The notes: generated by a model not told the origin, from the sequence alone. Counted from the stretch's first letter, positions 32,510 to 41,240 are shown. The stretch: DNA of 64,000 nucleotides from an uncultured Collinsella sp. (GCA_959599915.1 CAUGJE010000001.1:1-64000); one strand, 5' to 3'. Program-made: numbers and translations.

Positions 32510-33919
32510 ATGGCAGGTAAAAAGTTCTCCCTGATCGAGGTCATCCTTTCGGTTATCTGCGTCGTGTTTACCATCGAGGCGGCGGCTCCGGCATCTGCCA
32601 TGGGTAACGTACAGTTCTTCTGGTGGATTTTCCTTATCATTACGTTTTTGCTTCCCTATGGTCTGGTGGTGGCCGAGCTGGGTACGGCGTTTGATTCCGA
32701 GGGCGGCCTGTACGATTGGGTTCGCTTGGGCCTGGGCGACCGTTGGGGCGCCCGTTGCTCTTGGTGCTACTGGGTTAACTTTCCGCTGTGGGTGGCAAGT
32801 ATCGCCTGCATGTTCCCCAGTGTCATTAATGCGGTGTGGGGTATCGAGTTTTCACTCGGGATCCGAATCGCCATCGAGATTGTCTTTGTGTGGGGCGTCA
32901 CGGTCATGGCAATGCAGCCGGTGGCCGAGGCAGATTGGGTCATGGACGGCGGCGCCGTCATCAAGGTGCTCATTACCGCTGTGGTGGGAATCGTCGGCAT
33001 TTGGTTTGCCTGCAATAACGGCTTTGCCAACGATATGTCGTTTAAGACCTTCATTCCAGATCTGGGCGACACCAATTCGTTGACGTACCTATCGATTATC
33101 CTGTTCAACTTTATGGGCTTCGAAGTGGTCGCGACCTTTGCCAGCACGATGAAGAACCCGTCGCGTGATATCCCCAAGGCGGTTATTGCCGGTGGCGTGG
33201 CCATTGCGGCGATCTACATCATCTGTGGCATTGGCATTGGAGCCGCGGTTCCCACCGAGCAGCTTTCACTCGATTCGGGCATTGTGGACGCAGTCGCCGC
33301 TATGGTGGGGCGCACCCACCCGCTGACGATGGTCGTGGGCGTGGCCTTTTTGGTGACGTTGTTCGCCAATATGATCTGCTGGAGCTTTGGCGTCAACAAC
33401 GTAGCGAGCTATGCCGCGCGCCATGGCAACATGCCGCGTCCCTTTGCGTTGGTGTCCAAAAAGACCGGCATGCCCAACGGCTCGGCGCTCATTAACGGCT
33501 GTTTTGCCAGCCTGGTGCTGCTGCTCCAGATTCCGCTGGGTGAGGGTTCCGACGTCTTTTGGGTCTTCTTCTCGATGAACGTCGTCTTTCTGCTCATGAG
33601 CTATATCCCCATGTTCCCAGCGTTTTGGCGTCTGCGCAAGCACGATAATCGCTCGCGTGTGTTCCGTGCGCCTTTCGAGGGCAAGGTGCTCGCGGTGGCG
33701 CTTGCGATTCCCGTGGTGGAGCTCGTGCTTTCGATTGTTGCTACGATTGTGCCGCTCAACAGCTCACCTGCCGAGATGGCAAAGTTGCCGATTCTCGCGG
33801 GCGTAGTGATTGGCCTGTTATTGGGCGAGGTTTCGCGCCTCATATCGCGCCGCGGCCGAAGCGTCGACAATCCCGGCGTTGGTGCACGGGGGTCAGGTTA
33901 CTTTGCACCAAAACAGTAA
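32510..33919 (+). CDS. Second agmatine/putrescine-type antiporter
   Basis: A 469-residue APC-family permease paralogous to AguD at 28926: VILSVICVVFTIEAAAPASA in TM1, GTAFDSEGGLYDWVRLGLGD after TM2, and the matching STMKNPSRDIPKAV loop. About twelve TMs. It differs mainly at the C terminus. It may carry a related polyamine or amino acid exchange pair, or provide a second affinity. The GGGGG SD lies eight bases before the ATG. A terminator and a separate promoter region lie between it and aguA, so it can be expressed independently. Confidence 0.85.
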   Translation: MAGKKFSLIEVILSVICVVFTIEAAAPASAMGNVQFFWWIFLIITFLLPYGLVVAELGTAFDSEGGLYDWVRLGLGDRWGARCSWCYWVNFPLWVASIACMFPSVINAVWGIEFSLGIRIAIEIVFVWGVTVMAMQPVAEADWVMDGGAVIKVLITAVVGIVGIWFACNNGFANDMSFKTFIPDLGDTNSLTYLSIILFNFMGFEVVATFASTMKNPSRDIPKAVIAGGVAIAAIYIICGIGIGAAVPTEQLSLDSGIVDAVAAMVGRTHPLTMVVGVAFLVTLFANMICWSFGVNNVASYAARHGNMPRPFALVSKKTGMPNGSALINGCFASLVLLLQIPLGEGSDVFWVFFSMNVVFLLMSYIPMFPAFWRLRKHDNRSRVFRAPFEGKVLAVALAIPVVELVLSIVATIVPLNSSPAEMAKLPILAGVVIGLLLGEVSRLISRRGRSVDNPGVGARGSGYFAPKQ

Positions 33920-33955
33920 GCGCCGCGAGTTGCGCAGCGCTTGGTGCATCTTGGA

Positions 33956-34147
33956 TTACTGTTCGCGGTGCTCGGGATCGGAAACGAGCTTAGGCGCAAA
34001 GAAGGGGACGTGGCCCAGATAGGGGCAGCTGTCCGAACGCTCTTCGACGACACAGGGGACGTCATTGTAGGTAAGTGAGTCGCACAGGTGGACGATGGCC
34101 TTGGCGGCAGGGGCAACGAGTATTTTGAGCGGTGCGATAGGCGCCAT
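33956..34147 (-). CDS. Small ORF of 63 residues in the agmatine island
   Basis: Encodes MAPIAPLKILVAPAAKAIVH at the start, then a Cys/Asp-containing middle and a charged C terminus. The strong SD AAAGGAG six bases before the ATG on the minus strand argues that it is translated. It lies antisense-oriented between the second antiporter and the second LuxR-type gene. No family recognised; three cysteines (in HLCDS, PCVVEE and SCPYLGH) might bind metal. A chance ORF is possible. Confidence 0.45.
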   Translation of the reverse strand: MAPIAPLKILVAPAAKAIVHLCDSLTYNDVPCVVEERSDSCPYLGHVPFFAPKLVSDPEHREQ

Positions 34148-34275
34148 GGCATCTCCTTTCATCGGTGAGACACAGCTTGTTTATCTAAACGATACAGTAC
34201 GTTTAATCGGTGAGTCTATTCTTGCGGCAAAGAATCTGTCAACATCCTCACGGCATCTAGACAGGGGAGGCGGGC

Positions 34276-35268
34276 ATGAGTTTCGCGTTCTATATCTACA
34301 CCACGATTATCATGGGTGTGGCTCTGGTGACCAGTGCCGTGGCATTGGTGGTTTGGCTCATGACGCACCGTCGCGACAGCCTAGTGGCCGCGGCGGGCTT
34401 TTTGCTCTACATGCTCGATATGTCGGTCATCTTTTTTGACGAGTACACTCGGCTCAAATATGACTACGCCGTTACCTTTAGCGAGCCGCTGCAGCACCCC
34501 TTGCTGCGCTGCGTGCTCGGTATTGCCATCTATGCTTGCATTGTGCTGTGGATGTTTGCACGCTTGCGCAAAAGGCCGACGTCGCGCATGCTCGGGCTCG
34601 CTATCGTGCCGTTTTCAATCTTGCAATTGCTGCTGGTGCCTCGCAGCGGCGCTGCCGGAGAGATGCAGCAGTATCTCTTTTGGCTCACGCGTGACCTGGG
34701 CAATGTAGGATGTCTTGCCTATGCCGCCTGGCATTACCGGTGCAGAGCCACTCGTGTTGAGAAGCTGGACCTCGACCGCTCAAAGCTCTTTTGGAAGGTG
34801 GCACTCGTTCTTGCGTTTTGCGTAATCGCCGAGGACACCTACATGATCTTGTTCTGCCACCCCGACTTTCAAAACCCCGTCATCAGCCTCTTTTTGTGGT
34901 ATCTGTCCGAGCGCAATATCTCCGAAAACGTGCTGCTCGTGGTATGCGCGGCTCAGCTTTTTTGCCAGTTTAGCCATATCCTGCGTGTGTATGCCCGTCA
35001 TCCGCGTGCCGATGAGGACGTGGCGGCCGAGAGCGCAAGCTCTGAGGACGACCTCGCATCGCGTGTGGTGATTTATGCCGACGCCCATAAGCTGTCACGG
35101 CGCGAGCAGGAAGTGCTCACACTGGTGCTGAAGGGCAACGACGCCCAAAACATCGCCAGCGAGTTGGTCATCAGCCCTGGCACGGTCAAGGCACACTTGC
35201 ATCGCATCTACGTTAAAAGCGGTGTCTCCAACCGAGATGACCTCATAGATACCTTTTGGCGTTCCTAG
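34276..35268 (+). CDS. Second membrane-bound LuxR-family regulator
   Basis: A 330-residue paralogue of the regulator at 26424, with a similar multi-TM N-terminal half (FYIYTTIIMGVALVTSAVAL at the start; FLWYLSERNISENVLLVVCA near residue 210, matching LQLYLSERNFSENIFACYFA in the first) and a C-terminal LuxR HTH (LSRREQEVLTLVLKGNDAQNI, then SPGTVKAHLHRIYVKSGVSN). GGGAGG precedes the ATG. It lies upstream of the amidohydrolase-MATE pair and probably controls it or the second antiporter. The signal is unknown. Confidence 0.87.
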   Translation: MSFAFYIYTTIIMGVALVTSAVALVVWLMTHRRDSLVAAAGFLLYMLDMSVIFFDEYTRLKYDYAVTFSEPLQHPLLRCVLGIAIYACIVLWMFARLRKRPTSRMLGLAIVPFSILQLLLVPRSGAAGEMQQYLFWLTRDLGNVGCLAYAAWHYRCRATRVEKLDLDRSKLFWKVALVLAFCVIAEDTYMILFCHPDFQNPVISLFLWYLSERNISENVLLVVCAAQLFCQFSHILRVYARHPRADEDVAAESASSEDDLASRVVIYADAHKLSRREQEVLTLVLKGNDAQNIASELVISPGTVKAHLHRIYVKSGVSNRDDLIDTFWRS

Positions 35269-35350
35269 CCCTATTCTTCCTTGCATGCGGGTCTTGCCGT
35301 GTGGGCGGGCACGCCGTTGGGCGTAATGACACGGTAATAATCTCAGACAA

Positions 35351-35385
35351 TAAACCTGCAGGTAAAGCGTGTAAACCTGCTTAAA
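35351..35385. promoter_or_regulatory. Putative LuxR/AguR boxes before the amidohydrolase
   Basis: TAAACCTGCAGGTA (35351-35364) contains the perfect palindrome ACCTGCAGGT and is followed by a second TAAACCTGC at 35372. The 14-mer matches a box upstream of aguB. The rest of the 315-bp gap holds small hairpins (GGAGCGCTACGCTCC region) and no gene. Confidence 0.5.
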
Positions 35386-35388
35386 CTG

Positions 35389-35400
35389 ACCGTTTGCGGT
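35389..35400. promoter_or_regulatory. ACCGTNNACGGT-like palindrome before the amidohydrolase
   Basis: ACCGTTTGCGGT, one mismatch from the recurrent motif, just downstream of the LuxR-type boxes, the same neighbourhood as in front of aguB. Confidence 0.45.
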
Positions 35401-35583
35401 CCCTGGCCTTGGCATGGATTTGCCCCTGTGTATCAATGGGTGTAGCGCGAAGCCGCGGACGTGGGACAGACGTCCGAGCACGGCTTGTAGGCACGCGCCG
35501 ATGCGGGAGCGCTACGCTCCCAACCGAGTGCCCACGCGGGCGGTGCGTCCGCGTTGCAACCAAAGATGCCTGAGGAGGCTCAC

Positions 35584-37212
35584 ATGGACAAGGCTGATGT
35601 AGTTATCAAGAGCAACTCCGTTTTTACCGGCGATGGGCTCGAGCCGTTTAAGGGCGGCGTTGCCGTGCGGGGCGATAAAATCGTTGCCTGCGGTGACGAT
35701 GCCCACCTGGCACCGTTTATCGGTCCCGATACCGAGGTGCGCGACTTTGGCGACCAGCTCGTCATGCCCGGCCTGATTGACTCGCACACGCATTTTGCCC
35801 AGGGCGCGTTCATGACCGACCCCGATTTTGCCGTCAACCTCATCGACTGCACCAGTTTTGAGATGGCGATGGAACGTGTCGTGGCGTTTGCGGCCGACCA
35901 TCCCGATAACGAGTGGATCCTGGGCTGCCAGATTATCCAGTTCCAGTGGGATGTCCCCGAGATGCCCACAGCCGCGATGATCGATGAGTACATCTCGGAC
36001 CGCCCGGTCTTTCTGCAGCAGGTTGACCTGCATACCTTTAGTGCCAATACCTGCGCCATCAACAAGGTGGGAGTAACTTCGCAGACGCCCGATCCCGCAG
36101 GCGGCAAGATCCTTAAGGATGCCGAGGGCAATCTGACGGGCGTGTTTTCCAACAACGCCGGCGTCTTCTTTATGGACGAGGTCTACGACCCAGCGCCCGA
36201 GGTTGTTGACGCGTCGTTTGCAAAAACCGCCCGGCGCGCCAATGCCCTGGGAATCACTACGGTCGGCATGGTCAATCCTACGTTTGTGAGCATGGAAAAC
36301 CCGTATGCGGTGTTGGCAGGTCTTAATGCCAAGGGCGACTTGCCACTGCGCGTGTTCCTGTACACCGATCTGTTCGAAAACGAGTCCTTAACGCTCGAGC
36401 AGATCAAGGAGAAATACGCCTTCTCGGGTACGCAGGTCGAGTGGCACGGCTTTAAGCAGTTTCTTGATGGCGTGTGCTCCGACCACACCGCTTGGATGCT
36501 TGAACCCTATTCCAACGCGCCCGATACCTGCGGTGAGCCCGCGGAGGATCCAGAGCGCATCCGTGCCGCCATTGTCAGGGCGCAGGAATGGGGCGTTGAC
36601 ACGCGCGTCCATACGATCGGCGATCGCTCGGTGCGTTTTGTGCTTGATTGCTTTGAGGAGGGCGAGCGCTTGCATGGTAAGCGGGGTTGCCGCCACTCCA
36701 TGGAGCACAACGAGACGGTTGAGCCCGAGGATCTGCCGCGCTATGCCGAGCTGGGTATATGCCCTGGTATGCAGCCGTGGCACATGCTGCTCGATATGGC
36801 TGACCTTGCCAAGGACGATGCCGTGGGCCCCGAGCGTGCTGCGCTTTCGTGGCCCCTGCATAGCCTGCTTGCCAGCGGTGCCGTGGTGCACCTGGGCAGT
36901 GACTTCCCCGTTGTGGGCTTGGAGCCCATGGAGGAGGTGTACGGCGCGGTCTTCCGCATGCTCGAGGACGGCTCCAACCCAGAAGGGTGGTTCCCGCAGG
37001 AGCGCATCACCATGGCCGAGGCCCTGCGCGCCTACACCTACGGCAGCGCCTACGCCATGCATGCCGAGGATCGCATCGGTACGCTCGCATGCGGCAAACA
37101 GGCTGATATCTGTGTGCTCGACCGTAACCTCTTTGACTGCGAACCGGCTGAGGTCCTCGAGGCCACGGCGTCTCTCACGATGATTGCCGGCAAGGTGGTC
37201 TACGAGGCCTAG
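35584..37212 (+). CDS. Amidohydrolase family 3 protein (YtcJ-like)
   Basis: A 542-residue metal-dependent hydrolase of the Amidohydro_3 type. HTH-free; metal ligands are seen in LIDSHTHF (residues 62-69), VHTIGDRSV, and LGSDFPVV near 440. The long insertions with YFA/DLHTFSANT are typical of YtcJ/ NfdA-like deformylases and exoenzyme regulatory proteins. The real substrate is not deducible; an amidated or formylated amine would fit the agmatine island. ATG 35584 follows GAGGAGG. It is 96 bp upstream of the MATE gene, and the two are probably an operon. Confidence 0.85.
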   Translation: MDKADVVIKSNSVFTGDGLEPFKGGVAVRGDKIVACGDDAHLAPFIGPDTEVRDFGDQLVMPGLIDSHTHFAQGAFMTDPDFAVNLIDCTSFEMAMERVVAFAADHPDNEWILGCQIIQFQWDVPEMPTAAMIDEYISDRPVFLQQVDLHTFSANTCAINKVGVTSQTPDPAGGKILKDAEGNLTGVFSNNAGVFFMDEVYDPAPEVVDASFAKTARRANALGITTVGMVNPTFVSMENPYAVLAGLNAKGDLPLRVFLYTDLFENESLTLEQIKEKYAFSGTQVEWHGFKQFLDGVCSDHTAWMLEPYSNAPDTCGEPAEDPERIRAAIVRAQEWGVDTRVHTIGDRSVRFVLDCFEEGERLHGKRGCRHSMEHNETVEPEDLPRYAELGICPGMQPWHMLLDMADLAKDDAVGPERAALSWPLHSLLASGAVVHLGSDFPVVGLEPMEEVYGAVFRMLEDGSNPEGWFPQERITMAEALRAYTYGSAYAMHAEDRIGTLACGKQADICVLDRNLFDCEPAEVLEATASLTMIAGKVVYEA

Positions 37213-37308
37213 CGGGGCTGCTGCATCGCTGGGCGGTGCCGCAGCCTGTGCGTGCCGCCCATCCATTCATGCATCCATTCATCAATCTCTCATGGAAAGG
37301 GGAGAACA

Positions 37309-38685
37309 ATGGCAGAAGAAACGACCGCCGCTGTTGAGGAGGAGCGTGAGCTTGCCTCGCAGCCGATTCCCGGCCTGGTGCGCAAGTACACCATCATCAC
37401 CGGCCAGGGTATGCTCGCCCAGATTATCATGGTGGTCCTTGAGGGCCTCGTGATGGGTTGGGGCCTGGGTGCACACGGCCTGGCCTGTGTTTCGATCATC
37501 ATGTCGGTCGAGTACATTAACCTGGCCTTTGGCAACCTGTTTGGCACCGGCGTGCCCGCCGTGGTGGGCAACCTTTTGGGTGCCGGCGACATTAAGGGCG
37601 CCAGCAAGGCGTTTAGCCAGGGTTTTTGGCTTACCACGATTGTGAGTGTGCTGCTTGCTGTGGTGATGGCTGTGTTTACCGAGCCCATCTGCGCATTCTT
37701 CGGCGCCACGCCCGACATCATGGCCGATACCGTTGCCGGCGTGCGCACCTTCTCCGTGCTGCTGCCGCTCACGGTCATTGGTCAGATGGTCACCGCCGTC
37801 ATGCGTGTGGACGAGAAGGTTCAGATCCAGGCCAACCTCATGACCGTGTCTGCCATCGTCGCTATCTGCTGGCTTGCGCTTTCCACGTTTGTGCTCAAGC
37901 TTGGCGTTATGGGAGCTGGTGTGTACTACGGTCTTTCCATCGGTATCTGGGCCATCGGTATCTTCTGGTTCATCGGCGGTAAGAAGTCGCAGCTCCAGAT
38001 CAGCGCCGCCGACCTCAAACTCGACATGGCCATCTGCGGCCAGATCATCAAGATTGGTTTCCCGTTCTTTTTGGTGCAAGCTGCCACGTTCATCTTCAAC
38101 ACCGTTGCCAACTCGTTGCTTGGCCAGCTCGGCGGCGACATGGGTTCGCTCTACATCGCGGCCTTTGGTGTGATCAACGGCTACATCCTCTACATTACCA
38201 TGATGGTCGCCCAGTGCTTCTCGTACGGCCTGCAGCCCATTGCCGCCTTCAACGCCGGCGCCAAGGCGTGGGCGCGCCTCAAGGAAACGCTCTCCTGCAC
38301 GCTTAAGTACCAGGTCGTGACGCTTGCTGCGGTGTCTGCTGTGCTATGGGTGGCCGCAACGCCGGTCTGCGCCTTTTTTGCTGGTAGCGATCCGGCGCTC
38401 GTCGAGGTTGCCGCCAACGCCACGCGCATCGTTATCCTGGCCGTGGCCCTGGGCTATCTTGCCATGACCATGTCGATGTACTTCCAGGCGGTTGAGAAGG
38501 TGGGTATCGCCACGTTCACCGGTCTGCTCCGCTACGTGATCTGCTCCGTGCCGCTTATGTACCTGCTTGGCAACATGATGGGCGTTCAGGGTGTCTGGTT
38601 TGCCTTGGTGGCGGCTGACGCCATCACTGGTCTTATCTCCATCGCCCTCGCCGTCCGCGAATCCAAGCGACTTGCCACGCTCTAG
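37309..38685 (+). CDS. MATE-family multidrug/metabolite exporter
   Basis: A 458-residue 12-TM efflux protein. The N-terminal half (IITGQGMLAQIIMVVLEGLV, then YINLAFGNLFGTGVPAVVGN) and the second half (FNAGAKAWARLKETL, QPIAAFNAGA) follow the duplicated MATE layout. MATE proteins exchange Na+ or H+ for organic cations. Its position directly after the amidohydrolase suggests export of that enzyme's substrate or product. SD GGAAAGGGGAG. A strong hairpin terminator follows. Confidence 0.9.
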   Translation: MAEETTAAVEEERELASQPIPGLVRKYTIITGQGMLAQIIMVVLEGLVMGWGLGAHGLACVSIIMSVEYINLAFGNLFGTGVPAVVGNLLGAGDIKGASKAFSQGFWLTTIVSVLLAVVMAVFTEPICAFFGATPDIMADTVAGVRTFSVLLPLTVIGQMVTAVMRVDEKVQIQANLMTVSAIVAICWLALSTFVLKLGVMGAGVYYGLSIGIWAIGIFWFIGGKKSQLQISAADLKLDMAICGQIIKIGFPFFLVQAATFIFNTVANSLLGQLGGDMGSLYIAAFGVINGYILYITMMVAQCFSYGLQPIAAFNAGAKAWARLKETLSCTLKYQVVTLAAVSAVLWVAATPVCAFFAGSDPALVEVAANATRIVILAVALGYLAMTMSMYFQAVEKVGIATFTGLLRYVICSVPLMYLLGNMMGVQGVWFALVAADAITGLISIALAVRESKRLATL

Positions 38686-38734
38686 ACTCGGACACGGCCG
38701 GCCCGCGATAGTCGAATAAGTCAACTCGCCTGCA

Positions 38735-38775
38735 AGCCACCACAATGGGGACAGTTCCCATTGTGGTGGCTATTG
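38735..38775 (+). terminator. Terminator with GGGGACAG-type loop
   Basis: Perfect 15-bp arms AGCCACCACAATGGG / CCCATTGTGGTGGCT, loop GACAGTT, then a T-containing tail (TATTGTTATTT). Same family as 17483-17525. Confidence 0.8.
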
Positions 38776-38825
38776 TTATTTAGGGTCTGAGATTTCGGCT
38801 CTATAAATAACGTTTTTGAACTGGG

Positions 38826-38917
38826 CTACTAAAAGATTGTGGAAAACACTACTACAAGATTATGGAAAACGCTACTGCAAGATTATGGCAAATGATACTA
38901 TACGATTATGGTAACAG
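38826..38917. repeat. Four 23-bp tandem direct repeats
   Basis: Units begin at 38826, 38849, 38872 and 38895 with an exact 23-bp period and consensus near CTACTACAAGATTATGGAAAA. The last unit ends 20 bp before the ATPase ATG. The arrangement suggests multiple binding sites for a regulator, possibly the ATPase itself. Confidence 0.75.
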
Positions 38918-38936
38918 CGTTATAAGGGGCGTTGAT

Positions 38937-40106
38937 ATGGCCGAGTACATTAACAGGGATTTGCATGAGTTGCTCATTCGCATGGCGGGTTGGTTTCCTG
39001 TTGTGTCGTTGACGGGGCCTAGGCAGAGCGGTAAGTCTACGCTGGTTAGGCATGCCTTTCCCGACTATTCCTATGTCACGCTTGAGGACCCCCAAACGAG
39101 GCGCGCGGCCTTGGAGGATCCGGTGAGTTTTATCCGCAACCGAAAGGGCGGACTCATCATCGATGAGGCGCAATACGCCCCGGATTTGTTCTCGATGATT
39201 CAGGTTGTTTCGGATGAGCGGGGAGACGCCGGTCAATACATCCTTACGGGATCGCAAAACTTTTTGATGATGAAAAGCATCGGCCAGTCTCTTGCCGGGC
39301 GAGTCGGGATCTTAAAATTGCTGCCATTTTCGTTTCGAGAAGCGGAGAGGGGCCAGCAGGGGCAGTTGGAAGTGGATTTGTTTGCGCTCGAAGGGGGATA
39401 CCCTCGCCTGCGTTCCGCCGGAATGCCGTCCTCGGTTTATTTCCCCAGCTATATTGATACCTATGTTGAGCGCGATGTTGTGGGCTTGCTTGACGTGCGC
39501 AATAAAGCAGAGTTTCATAAGTTTCTGTCCATAATTGCCCAGAGCGCCGGTGCTCTCATTAATATATCTTCGCTTTCTCGAGATACGGGTGTGAACGTAT
39601 CGACCATTAAAAGCTGGTTGTCTATCCTGGAGCAGAGCTACCTGACGTTTTCACTGCAGCCCTATTATGCAAATGCCAGGAAACGTTTGACTAAAACGCC
39701 CAAGCTTTATTTTTACGACACGGGGCTGCTCTGCTACTTGCTCAAAATTGGATCACTGGAGCAACTTTTGGAGAGCCCTTATCTGGGGGCAGTTTTCGAA
39801 AACCTCATCGTTTCCGAAACGGCGAAGAGCCATCTCAACGTGGGCGAGAATCCCGAGTTGTATTTCTATAGGGACGACGGCAAGCGAGAAATCGATTTGC
39901 TCGACTGCACAAACTCAGGGAGTCCCAAGGCTATCGAAATAAAATCATCCAGAACGTATCACGATAAGTACGCCCGCCATTTACAGGCTGTATGCGATGA
40001 GATCGACATTGCAAAAGATGCGCGCTATGTTGTGGCCCGCGTGGATTCAACGTATGAGTCGAAAGACTGTAGCGTGGTCTCGGCGCGTGATTGGCTTTTG
40101 CGATAA
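38937..40106 (+). CDS. AAA+ ATPase with DUF4143 domain
   Basis: A 389-residue ATPase of the AAA_14/DUF4143 family: Walker A SLTGPRQSGKSTL at about residues 24-36, Walker B GGLIIDEAQYAP near 85, sensor YILTGSQNF, and a C-terminal DUF4143 half (YIDTYVERDV, FYDTGLLCYLL, GAVFENLIVSE) ending in a PD-(D/E)XK-like YFYRDDGKREIDLL..AIEIKSS core. The last motif is that of a nuclease fold. Biological function is unknown for the family. ATG 38937 has AAGGGGCG upstream. The tandem repeats just before it suggest autoregulation. Isolated, so likely mobile or defence-related. Confidence 0.9.
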   Translation: MAEYINRDLHELLIRMAGWFPVVSLTGPRQSGKSTLVRHAFPDYSYVTLEDPQTRRAALEDPVSFIRNRKGGLIIDEAQYAPDLFSMIQVVSDERGDAGQYILTGSQNFLMMKSIGQSLAGRVGILKLLPFSFREAERGQQGQLEVDLFALEGGYPRLRSAGMPSSVYFPSYIDTYVERDVVGLLDVRNKAEFHKFLSIIAQSAGALINISSLSRDTGVNVSTIKSWLSILEQSYLTFSLQPYYANARKRLTKTPKLYFYDTGLLCYLLKIGSLEQLLESPYLGAVFENLIVSETAKSHLNVGENPELYFYRDDGKREIDLLDCTNSGSPKAIEIKSSRTYHDKYARHLQAVCDEIDIAKDARYVVARVDSTYESKDCSVVSARDWLLR

Positions 40107-40125
40107 CAAGTTCGGCGTATTAACA

Positions 40126-40414
40126 ACTGCCGCGAAGAGGATCGGACCCCTTTCGCGGCGGTTTTTTGCCGATCCGGTGCGCCTCAGATGCAAGTGAGTA
40201 GGCTTTTTTGGATCTGTCGAGCACACCGCGACAAACGCTAAATAAAACCGCAGGTCAGAGCTGTGGCGTTTTGGAGTGTGCTCGGCCTCCTGCAAAAGGT
40301 CTACTCACTTGGTTTTTCGGCGAGAAGGCCGCCGCAAGGGCAAGCAGCTCTCCTCACGGCGGTTGGCGTTTGCCCAGATAAAACCTGCCAAAATAAACCT
40401 GTCCCTTTTGGCGT
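40126..40414. repeat. Duplicated structured intergenic element, copy 2
   Basis: Second copy of 26112-26425, in the same orientation: terminator stem (CCGCGAAGAGG..CCTTTCGCGG), CAAGTGAGTAG near 40191, GTCGAGCACA / TGTGCTCGGC, CTACTCACTTG near 40301, GCCGCAAGGG stem and the AAACCTGCCAAAATAAACC tail. A C-to-T change in the second arm keeps pairing as U-G. The gap 40107-40465 holds no gene. Confidence 0.7.
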
Positions 40415-40465
40415 GGCTGATTGGTTTGGGCTTTTTTGGAGAAAGCCCATGAGGCGGCACTCAGG

Positions 40466-41116
40466 CTAATCCTGCGTGTCGCCTCCGTACATGTAGACGA
40501 TAAAGCCGTCGCCGGTGTCTTGGCTGTGATCCTCCAGGATGCGTTTCATGTTGAGGTGCTCGTAGAACTGCCAGTCAGAGTTGCAGTCGCTCATCAGGAA
40601 GAACTTGGTGCACCCGGCTTTGGCGAGTTCGGCGCGCGCAAGGTCGATGAGCTCGCGGCCGAGTCCCTTGCCCTGCCACTCGGGCACAATGATGATCAGG
40701 TTGAGCTGGCCCTGGGCATACTCGTCGCCCGTGGCGGCAAAGCGATCGGCCGTGGCCTTTTCGCGACTGTCGCCAAAGAGCGAGCCCTCGAGTTTGGCAT
40801 CGGCGGTCTTTGCCATCTCGGTTGCCTGGGCGAACATCTCGTCGTAGCAGGGTACCCACGTGGGGTTGGTACGCGGCTTGCCGTCCTCGAAGATACCGAT
40901 GCAGCAGGCGGCGATAATGCGGCCCTCTGCCTCGGCGACGAGCGCGATGGGGGAGCGCTGCAGCTGCATGGCAATGTTGAAGCGCGCGCAGAAATCGGCA
41001 GCTTCGACGTCGCCGCGGTTGCGCAGCGTGTTGCACCACAGCTGGTTGTAGATGGCGGCGATGCCGGCAAGGTCATCGAGCGTGGCGGCGCGCAGAGTTA
41101 CGTTGTCAAGGCTCAT
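40466..41116 (-). CDS. GNAT-family N-acetyltransferase
   Basis: A 216-residue acetyltransferase. The N-terminal VTLRAATLDDLAGIAAIYNQ is typical; the acetyl-CoA loop appears as VPEWQGKGLGRELIDLA around residues 150-166, followed by GCTKFFLMSD and YEHLNMKRI. The protein has a longer mid-section than the smallest GNATs. Substrate not deducible. ATG 41116 has GGAAGGAG upstream. No operon partner; the DAHP synthase lies upstream with repeats between them. Confidence 0.87.
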   Translation of the reverse strand: MSLDNVTLRAATLDDLAGIAAIYNQLWCNTLRNRGDVEAADFCARFNIAMQLQRSPIALVAEAEGRIIAACCIGIFEDGKPRTNPTWVPCYDEMFAQATEMAKTADAKLEGSLFGDSREKATADRFAATGDEYAQGQLNLIIIVPEWQGKGLGRELIDLARAELAKAGCTKFFLMSDCNSDWQFYEHLNMKRILEDHSQDTGDGFIVYMYGGDTQD

Positions 41117-41240
41117 GGAGGCTCCTTCCAAGTTGGGTCAGGCCACCTCTGAGTGTGACATGGACGCAGGGCGGCCGCATCAACCATTCGGCAGACGACC
41201 CCCGTTCCCTCGGGGACGGAGGAAGAGGGGCCACGAGGAT

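Noticed and set aside
26424..38685. Carbamate kinase gene in the agmatine island
   Set aside because: No protein in the island shows kinase motifs; all open frames were accounted for.
38826..38917. CRISPR array
   Set aside because: The four 23-bp units are contiguous without spacers, and no cas genes are near.
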